Source of the DNA: Flagellatimonas centrodinii
GTDB lineage: Bacteria > Pseudomonadota > Gammaproteobacteria > Nevskiales > Nevskiaceae
Length of the DNA stretch: 64,000 nucleotides
Assembly: GCF_016918765.2 (NCBI RefSeq)
Contig: NZ_CP092104.1
Coordinates: forward strand, 1,984,001-2,048,000
Reading direction: 5' to 3'
Positions 41,259 to 48,519 of the stretch are shown piece by piece (position 1 is the stretch's first letter; every line of letters begins with the position of its first letter). A program made the position numbers and the translations under genes. The notes under the pieces were generated by a model. The model was given only the letters and a program-made list of their open reading frames with translations, was not told the origin of the DNA and searched no databases.

Positions 41259-44207
41259 ATGATCCGCCGTTTGCTCCAGCGGTTGGGTCAATGGATGGGA
41301 TGGGTCGCCGCCTCGGGACTGCTGGCCACGGGGATATCGGCCGTCGTTCATGCTCACTTGCTGCAATCGGAACTGGATCGTGGCCACGCCCTCGGGGTCG
41401 CCCAACGGGCGTTGGCAGACCCACTGGAGCGGTCCGACGAAGCGGCTTTGCTGCAGGTCGCGCGCGGGTTGTTCAACGAGCCATCACTGGGCTTCAGCTT
41501 TCTTGCAGTGCGGGGGCTCGACGACACCGTGCGGGTCAGTTTCGGCCGCTATGAGAACCTGCCGGTGCCGTGGCTCTCTCCCGCGGTACGCCACCGCTTG
41601 CGTGATGCGCTGTATCGCTTCACCAGTACCAGCGGCCAACAGGCCGTCCGCCGCGGGACCGAGCGACTCGGGGTCATGGAATATGCGGTGTCGCGAGACT
41701 TCATCTCCACCATCGAATCCGATGCGGTCGACCGGCTGCGCTGGGTCGGCCTGGCTGGCGCGTTGCTCAGCTTGCCGTTGCTGTTGGCACTGTGGCTCCA
41801 GCTCAGGACCCGACCCGCACGGCACCGCGACGCGCAGATGCGGCAGCGTTTGCACCCTGCAACCGATGGCGCAGTGCCTGCACGCATGCGCACCGAGCTG
41901 GTGCAGCTCGACGGCGCGCTGCTGGACCGATTGGGCCTGGCGCAGATCGTTGCCGATGCCGATGGTCGCCTGATCAGTCTCAATGCCACGGCTGTGCGCT
42001 GTTGTGGCTGGGCGGCGGATGAGGTTGAGCGACGCCCCGTCTATACCGTTTTTCATGCTGTGGACGTCGCCGGGGGAGCTGCCGAGATCCCCCTCGAGAA
42101 GGCGCTGGAATCGGGCGCGGATCAGCCGGTCTGTAACGGCTACCTGAAGCCACGCCATGGCCCACCGATGGCGGTCGAGATGATGGCGGCCCTGCTGCAC
42201 AACGCCGACGGTGTCACGGTCGGCGCGGTGCAGCTATTCCGCGATCGCAGTGCCGACCAGCAAGACGTCATGCGGCTACAAGCGGAGCTGACGCATGCTG
42301 AAGCGGTCATTGACCACCTCGAGGAAGGCGTTCTGGTGACCGATGGCGTCGGTCTGATTCGTTCTGCCAATCAGCGGGCGCAACAGCTGTTCGGCTACAG
42401 TCGGGAGGCACTCGAAGGGGTGACACTGAGCAAGCTCATGCCGGTCCCGTTTCTCAATACCCCCGGTATTCGGCTGGACGACTTTCGAACGCAACAGGGA
42501 GCCAGCAGCCCTCCGCGGGTGGTCGGTTGGCGGCGCGATGCCACCACGTTCCCCGTCGATTTGCGCGTACAGCCGCTGGCAGGTGACAGCGGCTTGCGGT
42601 TGGTGACGGTGCGCGACATTACCGAACGTTTGCGGCGTGACAACCTGGCGAAGCGATTCGAACGTTTGCTCGACCATGCGCTCGACGAAGTGTTCGTATT
42701 CGATGCGCAGACCCTGTTGTTCGACAGCGTCAATCGGGGGGCTCGGCGCAACCTCGGCTACAGCCTTGAACAGTTGCAGCGCATGACGCCGCTGATGCTG
42801 GCCTCGGACCTGTCGGCCGAGCAATTGCAGGTCCATCTCAATGCATTGCGAGGCGGCCAGGTGGAGGCGGTGACCTATCGCACCGTGCATCAACGCGCCG
42901 ATGGCAGCGGTTATCCGGTCGAGGTACGCCTCGACTATTCCCCGGATGAACGACCGCCGGTGTTCATCATGGTGGCCAGCAACATCAGCGCCCGGCTGGC
43001 CGTCGAGGCCCGGCTACAGGCGGAGGCGCGGCATGACACGCTCACCGGCCTGCCCAACCGAGCCATGCTGGCGGATCGGTTACAGGCGGCAATGGACTCC
43101 GCACTGCGAACCGGCCGGTCTCTGGCGGTACTGTTCCTCGACCTTGATCACTTCAAGCAGATCAATGACACCCTGGGGCATGCGCTGGGCGATCAGGTGC
43201 TGGTTCAGGTGTCCGAGCGGTTGCTCGGACTGGTTCGCCGCTCCGACACGGTTGCGCGGCTGGGGGGCGACGAGTTCGTTATCGTCGCCCAGCATCTGCA
43301 CGGCAGTAGCAATGCGGTCGTGTTGGCCGACAAGATTCTGGCTGCCTTTAGCCGACGGTTGCCGATTCAGGGACACGACCTGGTCTTGTCTTTGAGTATC
43401 GGCATTGCGCTCTACCCGCAGGATGACACCGACGTCGACGGTCTTCTGCAACATGCGGATCAGGCCATGTACCTGGCCAAGCAACAGGGTCGGTCCGGCT
43501 ACGTCATGCACGCCGCGCCGGTCTCGCCGGAGCGCCGGCGCCGGGCGGACCTTGAGCAGGGGTTGCCCGCTGCCCTGGCGCTCGACCAACTTCAGCTCGG
43601 CTGGCGCCTGCTGCAGACCGCCGGTGGCGAGGTTCGTGCGCTGCTGGCCGAAGCCTGCTGGGCGCATCCTCGACAGGGATCGATCGCGCCAGAGGCCCTG
43701 CGTCAGGTCGCACGCGCCGCCGGGCGAGTAGGGGAATTGGAACTCTGGACGCTGGCACAGGCCAGCGCTGCATTGCGGCGGTTGCCCCCAGCGACCGAGG
43801 GCTGGCTGATTCTGGTGCCGGTATCGGCATGGCAACTGCGCGACAGCGCATTTCTCGACCCGCTCGGCGCACTGCTGGAACGAAGCCCAGCGGTGCGTGC
43901 GCGCCTGGTGTTGCTGCTTCACGCCGCCAGTTTTACCGCACCGGTGGCGGCGCTCTGTGAGGCGGCTGCAGCGCTGCGCGCGCGCGGCGTTGGCATCGGA
44001 TTGCGACGGGATGACGATATTGAAGATCCCCATCCACTGGCGGTCGATGTCTGTCTCGAGTCCGATATCAGCTTGCGGGGCACCTCCCGCGCCGACGATG
44101 TGTTGCGACTACTTGATCCCGGCCTCACCGAGATGTCCGGCGATCTCGCGCCACTCTCGACCCGGGCCCTGCTGTCACAGCTGACGCCGGGGGGAGCCGG
44201 GGACTGA
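41259..44207 (+). CDS. PAS-PAS-PAS-GGDEF protein with degenerate EAL domain
   Basis: 982 residues, starting 3 bases after tadG. Two membrane helices (about 15-35 and 160-182) bracket a periplasmic sensor domain. Three PAS-like domains follow (about 215-330, 345-455, 465-580). The GGDEF domain is intact: DLDHFKQINDTLGHALGD and GGDEF (669-673), with I-site RRSD (660-663). Residues 760-975 align to an EAL domain in outline (ADLEQGLPAALALDQLQLGW, then WAHPRQGSIAPEALRQVARA), but the EAL motif is replaced by AEAC and the metal ligands are gone. It should synthesise cyclic-di-GMP and not degrade it. Its place as last gene of the tad operon suggests it signals for the pilus or the facing cellulose operon. 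Confidence 0.87.
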   Translation: MIRRLLQRLGQWMGWVAASGLLATGISAVVHAHLLQSELDRGHALGVAQRALADPLERSDEAALLQVARGLFNEPSLGFSFLAVRGLDDTVRVSFGRYENLPVPWLSPAVRHRLRDALYRFTSTSGQQAVRRGTERLGVMEYAVSRDFISTIESDAVDRLRWVGLAGALLSLPLLLALWLQLRTRPARHRDAQMRQRLHPATDGAVPARMRTELVQLDGALLDRLGLAQIVADADGRLISLNATAVRCCGWAADEVERRPVYTVFHAVDVAGGAAEIPLEKALESGADQPVCNGYLKPRHGPPMAVEMMAALLHNADGVTVGAVQLFRDRSADQQDVMRLQAELTHAEAVIDHLEEGVLVTDGVGLIRSANQRAQQLFGYSREALEGVTLSKLMPVPFLNTPGIRLDDFRTQQGASSPPRVVGWRRDATTFPVDLRVQPLAGDSGLRLVTVRDITERLRRDNLAKRFERLLDHALDEVFVFDAQTLLFDSVNRGARRNLGYSLEQLQRMTPLMLASDLSAEQLQVHLNALRGGQVEAVTYRTVHQRADGSGYPVEVRLDYSPDERPPVFIMVASNISARLAVEARLQAEARHDTLTGLPNRAMLADRLQAAMDSALRTGRSLAVLFLDLDHFKQINDTLGHALGDQVLVQVSERLLGLVRRSDTVARLGGDEFVIVAQHLHGSSNAVVLADKILAAFSRRLPIQGHDLVLSLSIGIALYPQDDTDVDGLLQHADQAMYLAKQQGRSGYVMHAAPVSPERRRRADLEQGLPAALALDQLQLGWRLLQTAGGEVRALLAEACWAHPRQGSIAPEALRQVARAAGRVGELELWTLAQASAALRRLPPATEGWLILVPVSAWQLRDSAFLDPLGALLERSPAVRARLVLLLHAASFTAPVAALCEAAAALRARGVGIGLRRDDDIEDPHPLAVDVCLESDISLRGTSRADDVLRLLDPGLTEMSGDLAPLSTRALLSQLTPGGAGD

Positions 44208-44223
44208 AGGCCGAGTGCTCATG

Positions 44224-44244
44224 ACCGGCGGCCGCCACGCCGGT
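44224..44244 (+). terminator. Hairpin after the PAS-GGDEF gene
   Basis: ACCGGCG (44224-44230) and CGCCGGT (44238-44244) form a perfect 7-bp stem with a 7-base loop, 17 bases past the stop. It is followed by TATTCGG, not a real U-run. It may mark the end of the tad transcript. Confidence 0.4.
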
Positions 44245-44268
44245 TATTCGGCACGGTAGGATAGCGAT

Positions 44269-45129
44269 ATGAATCGATCCACTCTGCGTATTGCGCTGTG
44301 CCTGCTGGGGGCCCTGGCTGTCGCCGCCTGTGGCTCGCAAAATGATGCCATCGGCGGTGTCGACCTCGACGGCAACGAGGTCCAGCGTGGCGGCATCTTT
44401 GACACGGTCATCTCCGGCACCGAGGGCGAGGCCGGCTGGGTCTTCATGTTTGCCGAGGGCGAAACCGTCCGCAATCGTGATCGCATCGTCGGCTATGCGC
44501 GGGATCAAAGCGCCCAGCTCACCGGTCGCTTCGTCGGCGCCGCGAGCAGCGGCAATACCCGACGCGCCAGTGTGCTGTGGTTCGACAAGATTCTGGTGAC
44601 CCCGGAACCCGATCCGGACGCGGATCCCGACGACCCGCCACTGGAGCCGATGTTGGAAACGCGGGTACGCACAGCGGTGCTGGAGATCGATATCGATCCA
44701 GCGAAGTCGTTTTCGGGGCAGGTAGTGGGCGACGGCCTCAACGTCAACCTCTCGGCGACCTACAACCGACGTCACTATGAGCGGGTGTCCGGGGTCTCCC
44801 TGTTGTCCGGCATCTGGGAGAACCTGGATCCCTTTGGCGGCGAGTTGCTGCGCCTGGATTTCAACAGTCAGGGCGGTTTTGGCGGGCGCGACATCGACGA
44901 TTGCAATTACGCCGGCCAGGTCTACGAAATCAACCGGCGCTACAACCTGTATGCCTTCGAACTGGCATCGGCCTGCGATGAAGCCGTTGATGCCACCGGC
45001 CTGGCGACCATCGAGCCACCGCCCGTCAATCCCGGCGCGTCGCCCCGGCAACGCCTGATTGCCGTGGTGCCGGCGCGCACCAACGATGCGGTGTACATGA
45101 TCGATGTCAGCCGAGCGGTGACCCCCTAG
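44269..45129 (+). CDS. Orphan lipoprotein of unknown function
   Basis: 286 residues. The signal peptide has a lipobox (AVAACG), so the mature protein starts at a lipid-modified cysteine and is probably outer-membrane anchored. The body is acidic and predicted beta-rich, with one low-complexity acidic and proline stretch (EPDPDADPDDPP) at about residues 115-126 and two further cysteines (about 213 and 236). I recognise no family. It sits 61 bases after the PAS-GGDEF gene on the same strand and meets the minus-strand TPR/barrel gene tail to tail, so a role in the adhesion island is only contextual. Confidence 0.7.
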   Translation: MNRSTLRIALCLLGALAVAACGSQNDAIGGVDLDGNEVQRGGIFDTVISGTEGEAGWVFMFAEGETVRNRDRIVGYARDQSAQLTGRFVGAASSGNTRRASVLWFDKILVTPEPDPDADPDDPPLEPMLETRVRTAVLEIDIDPAKSFSGQVVGDGLNVNLSATYNRRHYERVSGVSLLSGIWENLDPFGGELLRLDFNSQGGFGGRDIDDCNYAGQVYEINRRYNLYAFELASACDEAVDATGLATIEPPPVNPGASPRQRLIAVVPARTNDAVYMIDVSRAVTP

Positions 45130-46433
45130 GGCTGCCACTCGATGCCGACCGACACGGTGCTGCGGGCGTAGTCGAACAGGGGCACGGTCGAGGCGTTGTC
45201 GTCGTAGCGGTAGTCGGCCAGCAGGCTGACCGACGGCTTCAGCTGCCGTCGGAGCCGCAGCCCGGTCGACAGCAAATCGTCCTGACGCCTCTCGGTCTGC
45301 AACAACCCGTCCGTGTCGAACTGCCGATTCTGGTGGCGATAGTGGCTGTGGCGGTAGCGCAGCGTCCACTGCAAGAACAGTGCGCGCGGTGTGCCATGAG
45401 CCAGCCCGAAGCGGACCTCACCACGCACCGGTGACTGACTGAAGAACTGCGGGCCCAGCCACAGATCACGACGCTCATTGAAGGCCACTGACAGATCAAG
45501 CTCACCTCGGGCCGATCCCAGCGGCCGCGAAAGCTGCAGGCCGGTGCGAAGCCGCCAACCGCTCAGCAGCTGAAAGGCGCCGGTGGCACTGATGCCGCTC
45601 ACCTGCGCTCGAAGATCCAGTCGTTGTGCGCCCAACTGGCGGCCGCGAACGCCCTCGACGTGCAGGAGATACTGCATGAAGCGGTGGTCGAGCTGGGTGG
45701 TTTCGAGCCCCAGCGCCTGATGGCCCTGCCATCGTCCGTTGCCGTCGTGCCAGCGTAGGGTGACCTGGGCGCCAAGCTGGTCGTTGCGATCACTGCCCGG
45801 ATAGTTGCGGGCGAACAGGCTGCTGCGCAGGTCGCGCTCCTTGCCCAGCGGCCACTGCACCACGCCGAACGCTTCAGCATAGTGTCGACCCTCGGTGACC
45901 CCGTCGGGGTCGACACTGTCGCTGATCAGCGACGGGTTGCCATCGTGGCCACTGCCGAGATAGAGGTAGTACTGGCGGGCTGCGGGTGCGTCGCCATCGG
46001 ACCGTAGCCGCTGCAGCGCAGCGCGGGCGCGGGCGCGGATGGCCGGATGGTTCGCCAGGCGCTCGGTCGCCTGCAGGTGATCGACCGCTGCCGCCGTGTG
46101 TCCGGCTCGCGCCGCCAGCAGAGCAAGATGATAGCGGGCGACCGCTGCGTACGCCGGTCGTGCGGCGAGGGTCTCGAAGCAGGCTTGCGCGGCCTGCCAC
46201 TGACCGAGCTGGAAATGGGTCAGACCGAGATTGAACTGCAGATTGGGGTCTTGGTGGCCGGCCGCCACGGCCGTCCTGAAGGCATCAAGTGCGGCACCGT
46301 AGTCGCCGGAACGATAGGCCTCAATGCCTTGCAGAAACGACGCCTGGCCGGGCGTCTGTGCCGCCGCCAGCCCGATCCACAGCCCCAGCAGGGGCAACCA
46401 GCGTCGGCTTAGCCGAGGCAACGGTCGGTACAT
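45126..46433 (-). CDS. TPR plus beta-barrel outer-membrane protein
   Basis: 435 residues. Signal peptide to AAAQ, then TPR repeats in residues 28-145 (ASFLQGIEAYRSGDYGAALD, DPNLQFNLGLTHFQLGQWQ, AVARYHLALLAARAGHTAAA). The C-terminal 280 residues show alternating aromatic beta-strand pattern and end DYARSTVSVGIEWQP, like an outer-membrane barrel. A TPR-then-barrel layout also describes BcsC, PgaA and the AlgK/AlgE pair, so it may be a small polysaccharide secretin-like porin, but no specific family is recognised. It is the last gene of the minus-strand run from bcsD. Its TAG and the TAG of the convergent lipoprotein share the same CTAG. Confidence 0.68.
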   Translation of the reverse strand: MYRPLPRLSRRWLPLLGLWIGLAAAQTPGQASFLQGIEAYRSGDYGAALDAFRTAVAAGHQDPNLQFNLGLTHFQLGQWQAAQACFETLAARPAYAAVARYHLALLAARAGHTAAAVDHLQATERLANHPAIRARARAALQRLRSDGDAPAARQYYLYLGSGHDGNPSLISDSVDPDGVTEGRHYAEAFGVVQWPLGKERDLRSSLFARNYPGSDRNDQLGAQVTLRWHDGNGRWQGHQALGLETTQLDHRFMQYLLHVEGVRGRQLGAQRLDLRAQVSGISATGAFQLLSGWRLRTGLQLSRPLGSARGELDLSVAFNERRDLWLGPQFFSQSPVRGEVRFGLAHGTPRALFLQWTLRYRHSHYRHQNRQFDTDGLLQTERRQDDLLSTGLRLRRQLKPSVSLLADYRYDDNASTVPLFDYARSTVSVGIEWQP

Positions 46434-46460
46434 GGTGCCGCATGATCGACGAGGGTACGT

Positions 46461-46814
46461 TCAGGGACGTGTCGGCTGTGCCGGGGCCTCAGGTAGCGGA
46501 GGGGGTTCGGGCGGGCGACGCAGGTCGGGTTTGTCGCCACCGAGGGCATTGCTGCTCTCAAGTGCGGGTTCCGTTGACTCCATGCCGAACGTTCGGTCCA
46601 GCGGCGCGCTGGCGGGGTTGAGGCCGAGGTCGAGACGCTCATGACGGTCCCCCAGCGTCTCCGGCAGGTGGATGCGAGACATCGATTCGCCGGGCGCTTC
46701 GCCCGGACCCAGCACATCCATTTCCAACCCATCGAGGTGGCCTCCTTGCGCAAATACCGACAGCGGAACCAGCAGCGAGATGATCGCCAGTACGCTGCCA
46801 CAACGGCTAGACAT
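46461..46814 (-). CDS. Small secreted proline-rich protein
   Basis: 117 residues from the ATG that overlaps the anti-sigma stop by 8 bases. A signal peptide (SVLAIISLLVPLSVFAQ) is followed by a short polar region (HLPETLGDRHERLDLGLNP) and a proline-rich tail with RRPPEPPPLPE. No cysteines remain in the mature part and no family is recognised. The overlap suggests coupling to the anti-sigma gene, so it may be a periplasmic partner of that regulator. The PPEPPPL string is shared with the TPR protein encoded on the other side of the sigma gene. Confidence 0.6.
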   Translation of the reverse strand: MSSRCGSVLAIISLLVPLSVFAQGGHLDGLEMDVLGPGEAPGESMSRIHLPETLGDRHERLDLGLNPASAPLDRTFGMESTEPALESSNALGGDKPDLRRPPEPPPLPEAPAQPTRP

Positions 46815-47496
46815 GATGACGCTCCGGAACGTGCGATGCGAGCCCGCGCGCAGGCGCGGGGGCTTCGGTGAGTGGGGGCGGTGCCGGCTGGCGCACCGGC
46901 ACGACGAAGCGGCGATGTGCATCTCCGTGGCGCAGACTCGCCGTCAGGACCGCGTCGACCGCAACCTGGTCCTGCTCGTAGATCAGCGGCAGCTCCAGCA
47001 GATTGGCGCCGGCGCGCAGGTCGACCTGCCAGCGAACCGTGCGTTGGCCGCTGGCGGTATGCGCCAGACGGGTGCCGGGCGGTAGCTGCAGCTCGATGGT
47101 GACGGCGGTGAGCGCCTCCGGACTGCGGAACACCAGCCGGACCGGGTCAGCCATGACGTCGACGGGCGCCGTTGAGACGGCAGGGATGGGCGCCCCGCGC
47201 GGCGGCGCCAGCATTTGCCAGCTCAGTGCGGCGACCAGCAATGCGGCCGCGGCTGCCAGCGGCAGGCGGTACGGCGCGCGTCGGGGCGTCCTCGGCAGTA
47301 GGCGGGCGGCCAGACCGGCGGGTGGGCGCGGCGCCGGCAATGCCCGCAGTGTCGACAACAGCGCACGCCGCGCCTCCAGCTCGGCGCTGCAGGACGCGCA
47401 GTGATGCAGATGATCGCGTACGGCCATCCGCTGGGGTGGCGACAGTCGATCGTCCAGCAGATCGTCCAGCAGGGGGCGGCAGTCGTGACAATTCAT
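46807..47496 (-). CDS. Zinc-finger anti-sigma factor
   Basis: 229 residues. The N-terminal zf-HC2 domain has CHDC and the HxxxCxxC motif (HLHHCASC), which binds zinc in ZAS-type anti-sigma factors. One membrane helix (LPLAAAAALLVAALSW) lies at about residues 78-93. The periplasmic remainder is beta-rich and contains GTRLAHTASGQRTVRWQVDL. It presumably holds the upstream ECF sigma factor at the membrane until a signal acts on the periplasmic part. It starts 10 bases after the sigma stop. Confidence 0.85.
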   Translation of the reverse strand: MNCHDCRPLLDDLLDDRLSPPQRMAVRDHLHHCASCSAELEARRALLSTLRALPAPRPPAGLAARLLPRTPRRAPYRLPLAAAAALLVAALSWQMLAPPRGAPIPAVSTAPVDVMADPVRLVFRSPEALTAVTIELQLPPGTRLAHTASGQRTVRWQVDLRAGANLLELPLIYEQDQVAVDAVLTASLRHGDAHRRFVVPVRQPAPPPLTEAPAPARGLASHVPERHHV

Positions 47497-47506
47497 GGGC
47501 AGGTCC

Positions 47507-48079
47507 TCATCCCTCTACACGTTCGGCCGGCGCCAGGGTTCCGTCAAGCAACCGCCGCAGACGCGCGCGCGCGCGGTGCAGTCTCGACTTGAGGGTGCCG
47601 ATGGGAATGTCGTGGGTGGTGGCTAATTCTTCCAGCGTGTACCCCTCGATGTCGTGCCAGGCGATCAGGGCCCTTTGCGGCAGCGGCAGGCGGTCTATTG
47701 CCTGCTGCAGGTACTGGCATCGATCCAGACGGGAGACGGCGGCCTCGGGACCGTTCTGATCGGGCGCCGGCAGGGCATCCAGACCGTCGTCATCGTCGCC
47801 GGTATGACCGAGGTCCAGCGGCTGACGTTGGCGGCTGCGATGCTGATCGACAAACAGGTTGTACAGCGCACGTGCCAACCAGGGGGCAGGACGGTCCAGT
47901 CCGACCAGGGTGTCGGTGTGCGGGAGTAGCCGGAGCATCAGACTCTGCAACAGGTCTTCGGCATCTTCGGCACGGCCGGTGAAGCGGTATGCGAGACGGT
48001 ACAGGCTGTCGAGATGCGGACGCACCACGGCCTCAAAACGGCGGGCTCGGAGCGTTGCGTCACCAGATCTCGAAGACAT
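47507..48079 (-). CDS. ECF-type RNA polymerase sigma factor
   Basis: 190 residues. Region 2 is LDSLYRLAYRFTGRAEDAEDLLQ with downstream PAPWLARALYNLFVDQHR. Region 4 is LPLPQRALIAWHDIEGYTLEELA followed by the helix-turn-helix IPIGTLKSRLHRARARLRRLL. An acidic linker separates them. Paired with the zinc-finger anti-sigma gene 10 bases downstream. A GGAAC/CGTGTC promoter-like pair lies immediately upstream in the 42-base gap, consistent with autoregulation. If that promoter is real, the message would be almost leaderless at this ATG. Its regulon is unknown; the neighbouring cellulose and TPR genes are candidates. Confidence 0.9.
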   Translation of the reverse strand: MSSRSGDATLRARRFEAVVRPHLDSLYRLAYRFTGRAEDAEDLLQSLMLRLLPHTDTLVGLDRPAPWLARALYNLFVDQHRSRQRQPLDLGHTGDDDDGLDALPAPDQNGPEAAVSRLDRCQYLQQAIDRLPLPQRALIAWHDIEGYTLEELATTHDIPIGTLKSRLHRARARLRRLLDGTLAPAERVEG

Positions 48080-48087
48080 AGAAATCA

Positions 48088-48115
48088 GACACGCAAACCT
48101 CGCGTGAATGGTTCC
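48088..48115 (-). promoter_or_regulatory. Candidate ECF-type promoter upstream of the sigma gene
   Basis: On the minus strand GGAAC (plus 48111-48115) is followed by 17 bases and CGTGTC (plus 48088-48093), resembling the GGAAC...CGTC pattern of many ECF promoters. It sits wholly in the gap between the TPR gene and the sigma gene, as expected for self-activation. Spacing and -10 are not perfect. Confidence 0.4.
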
Positions 48116-48121
48116 CGCTGT

Positions 48122-48517
48122 TTAGCGCCAGAGTGGCGGCGGTTCCGGTGGCAGACGCAAACGGCGGTCTTCGGTGAGCGGGGCAATACGGCCGCTGTCG
48201 GCGTGATGGCTGATCCAGGCATCGACCTGTGTCAGGTTCTGTTCGATCACCGGATGTGCTGGTGCCAACCGGTGCGCGCGTCGCAGCAGGTCGGCAGCGA
48301 CGAAGAAGTCGCCGCGCTCGCCCCGCGCCACCGCCAGGTTGTTGAGGGTCACCGGATCAAACGGGTTCTGGCCGAGCTGGGCTTCCAGCTCATCGATGGC
48401 GCGCACAGTCTGGCCCTGTGCGAGCAGGTCGGCGGTGTACTCCTGTTGTGCGACCGCGGTACCGGTGGAGGCCGAGCAGGCCAGCAGAACCAGCAAGTAG
48501 CGCTTCAGTCTGTGCAT
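48122..48517 (-). CDS. Small secreted TPR protein after bcsC
   Basis: 131 residues from the ATG preceded by GGGGAGGCAAGTGAAA; an upstream ATG at 48535 would overlap bcsC. The signal peptide ends at TAVAQ. One to two TPR units follow (TVRAIDELEAQLGQNPFDPVTLNNLAVARGE cut at the usual helix boundaries, then AADLLRRAHRLAPAHPVIEQN). The tail is RLPPEPPPLWR. It starts 2 bases after bcsC and probably acts in the periplasm alongside it. No named family recognised. Confidence 0.7.
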   Translation of the reverse strand: MHRLKRYLLVLLACSASTGTAVAQQEYTADLLAQGQTVRAIDELEAQLGQNPFDPVTLNNLAVARGERGDFFVAADLLRRAHRLAPAHPVIEQNLTQVDAWISHHADSGRIAPLTEDRRLRLPPEPPPLWR

Positions 48518-48519
48518 TT

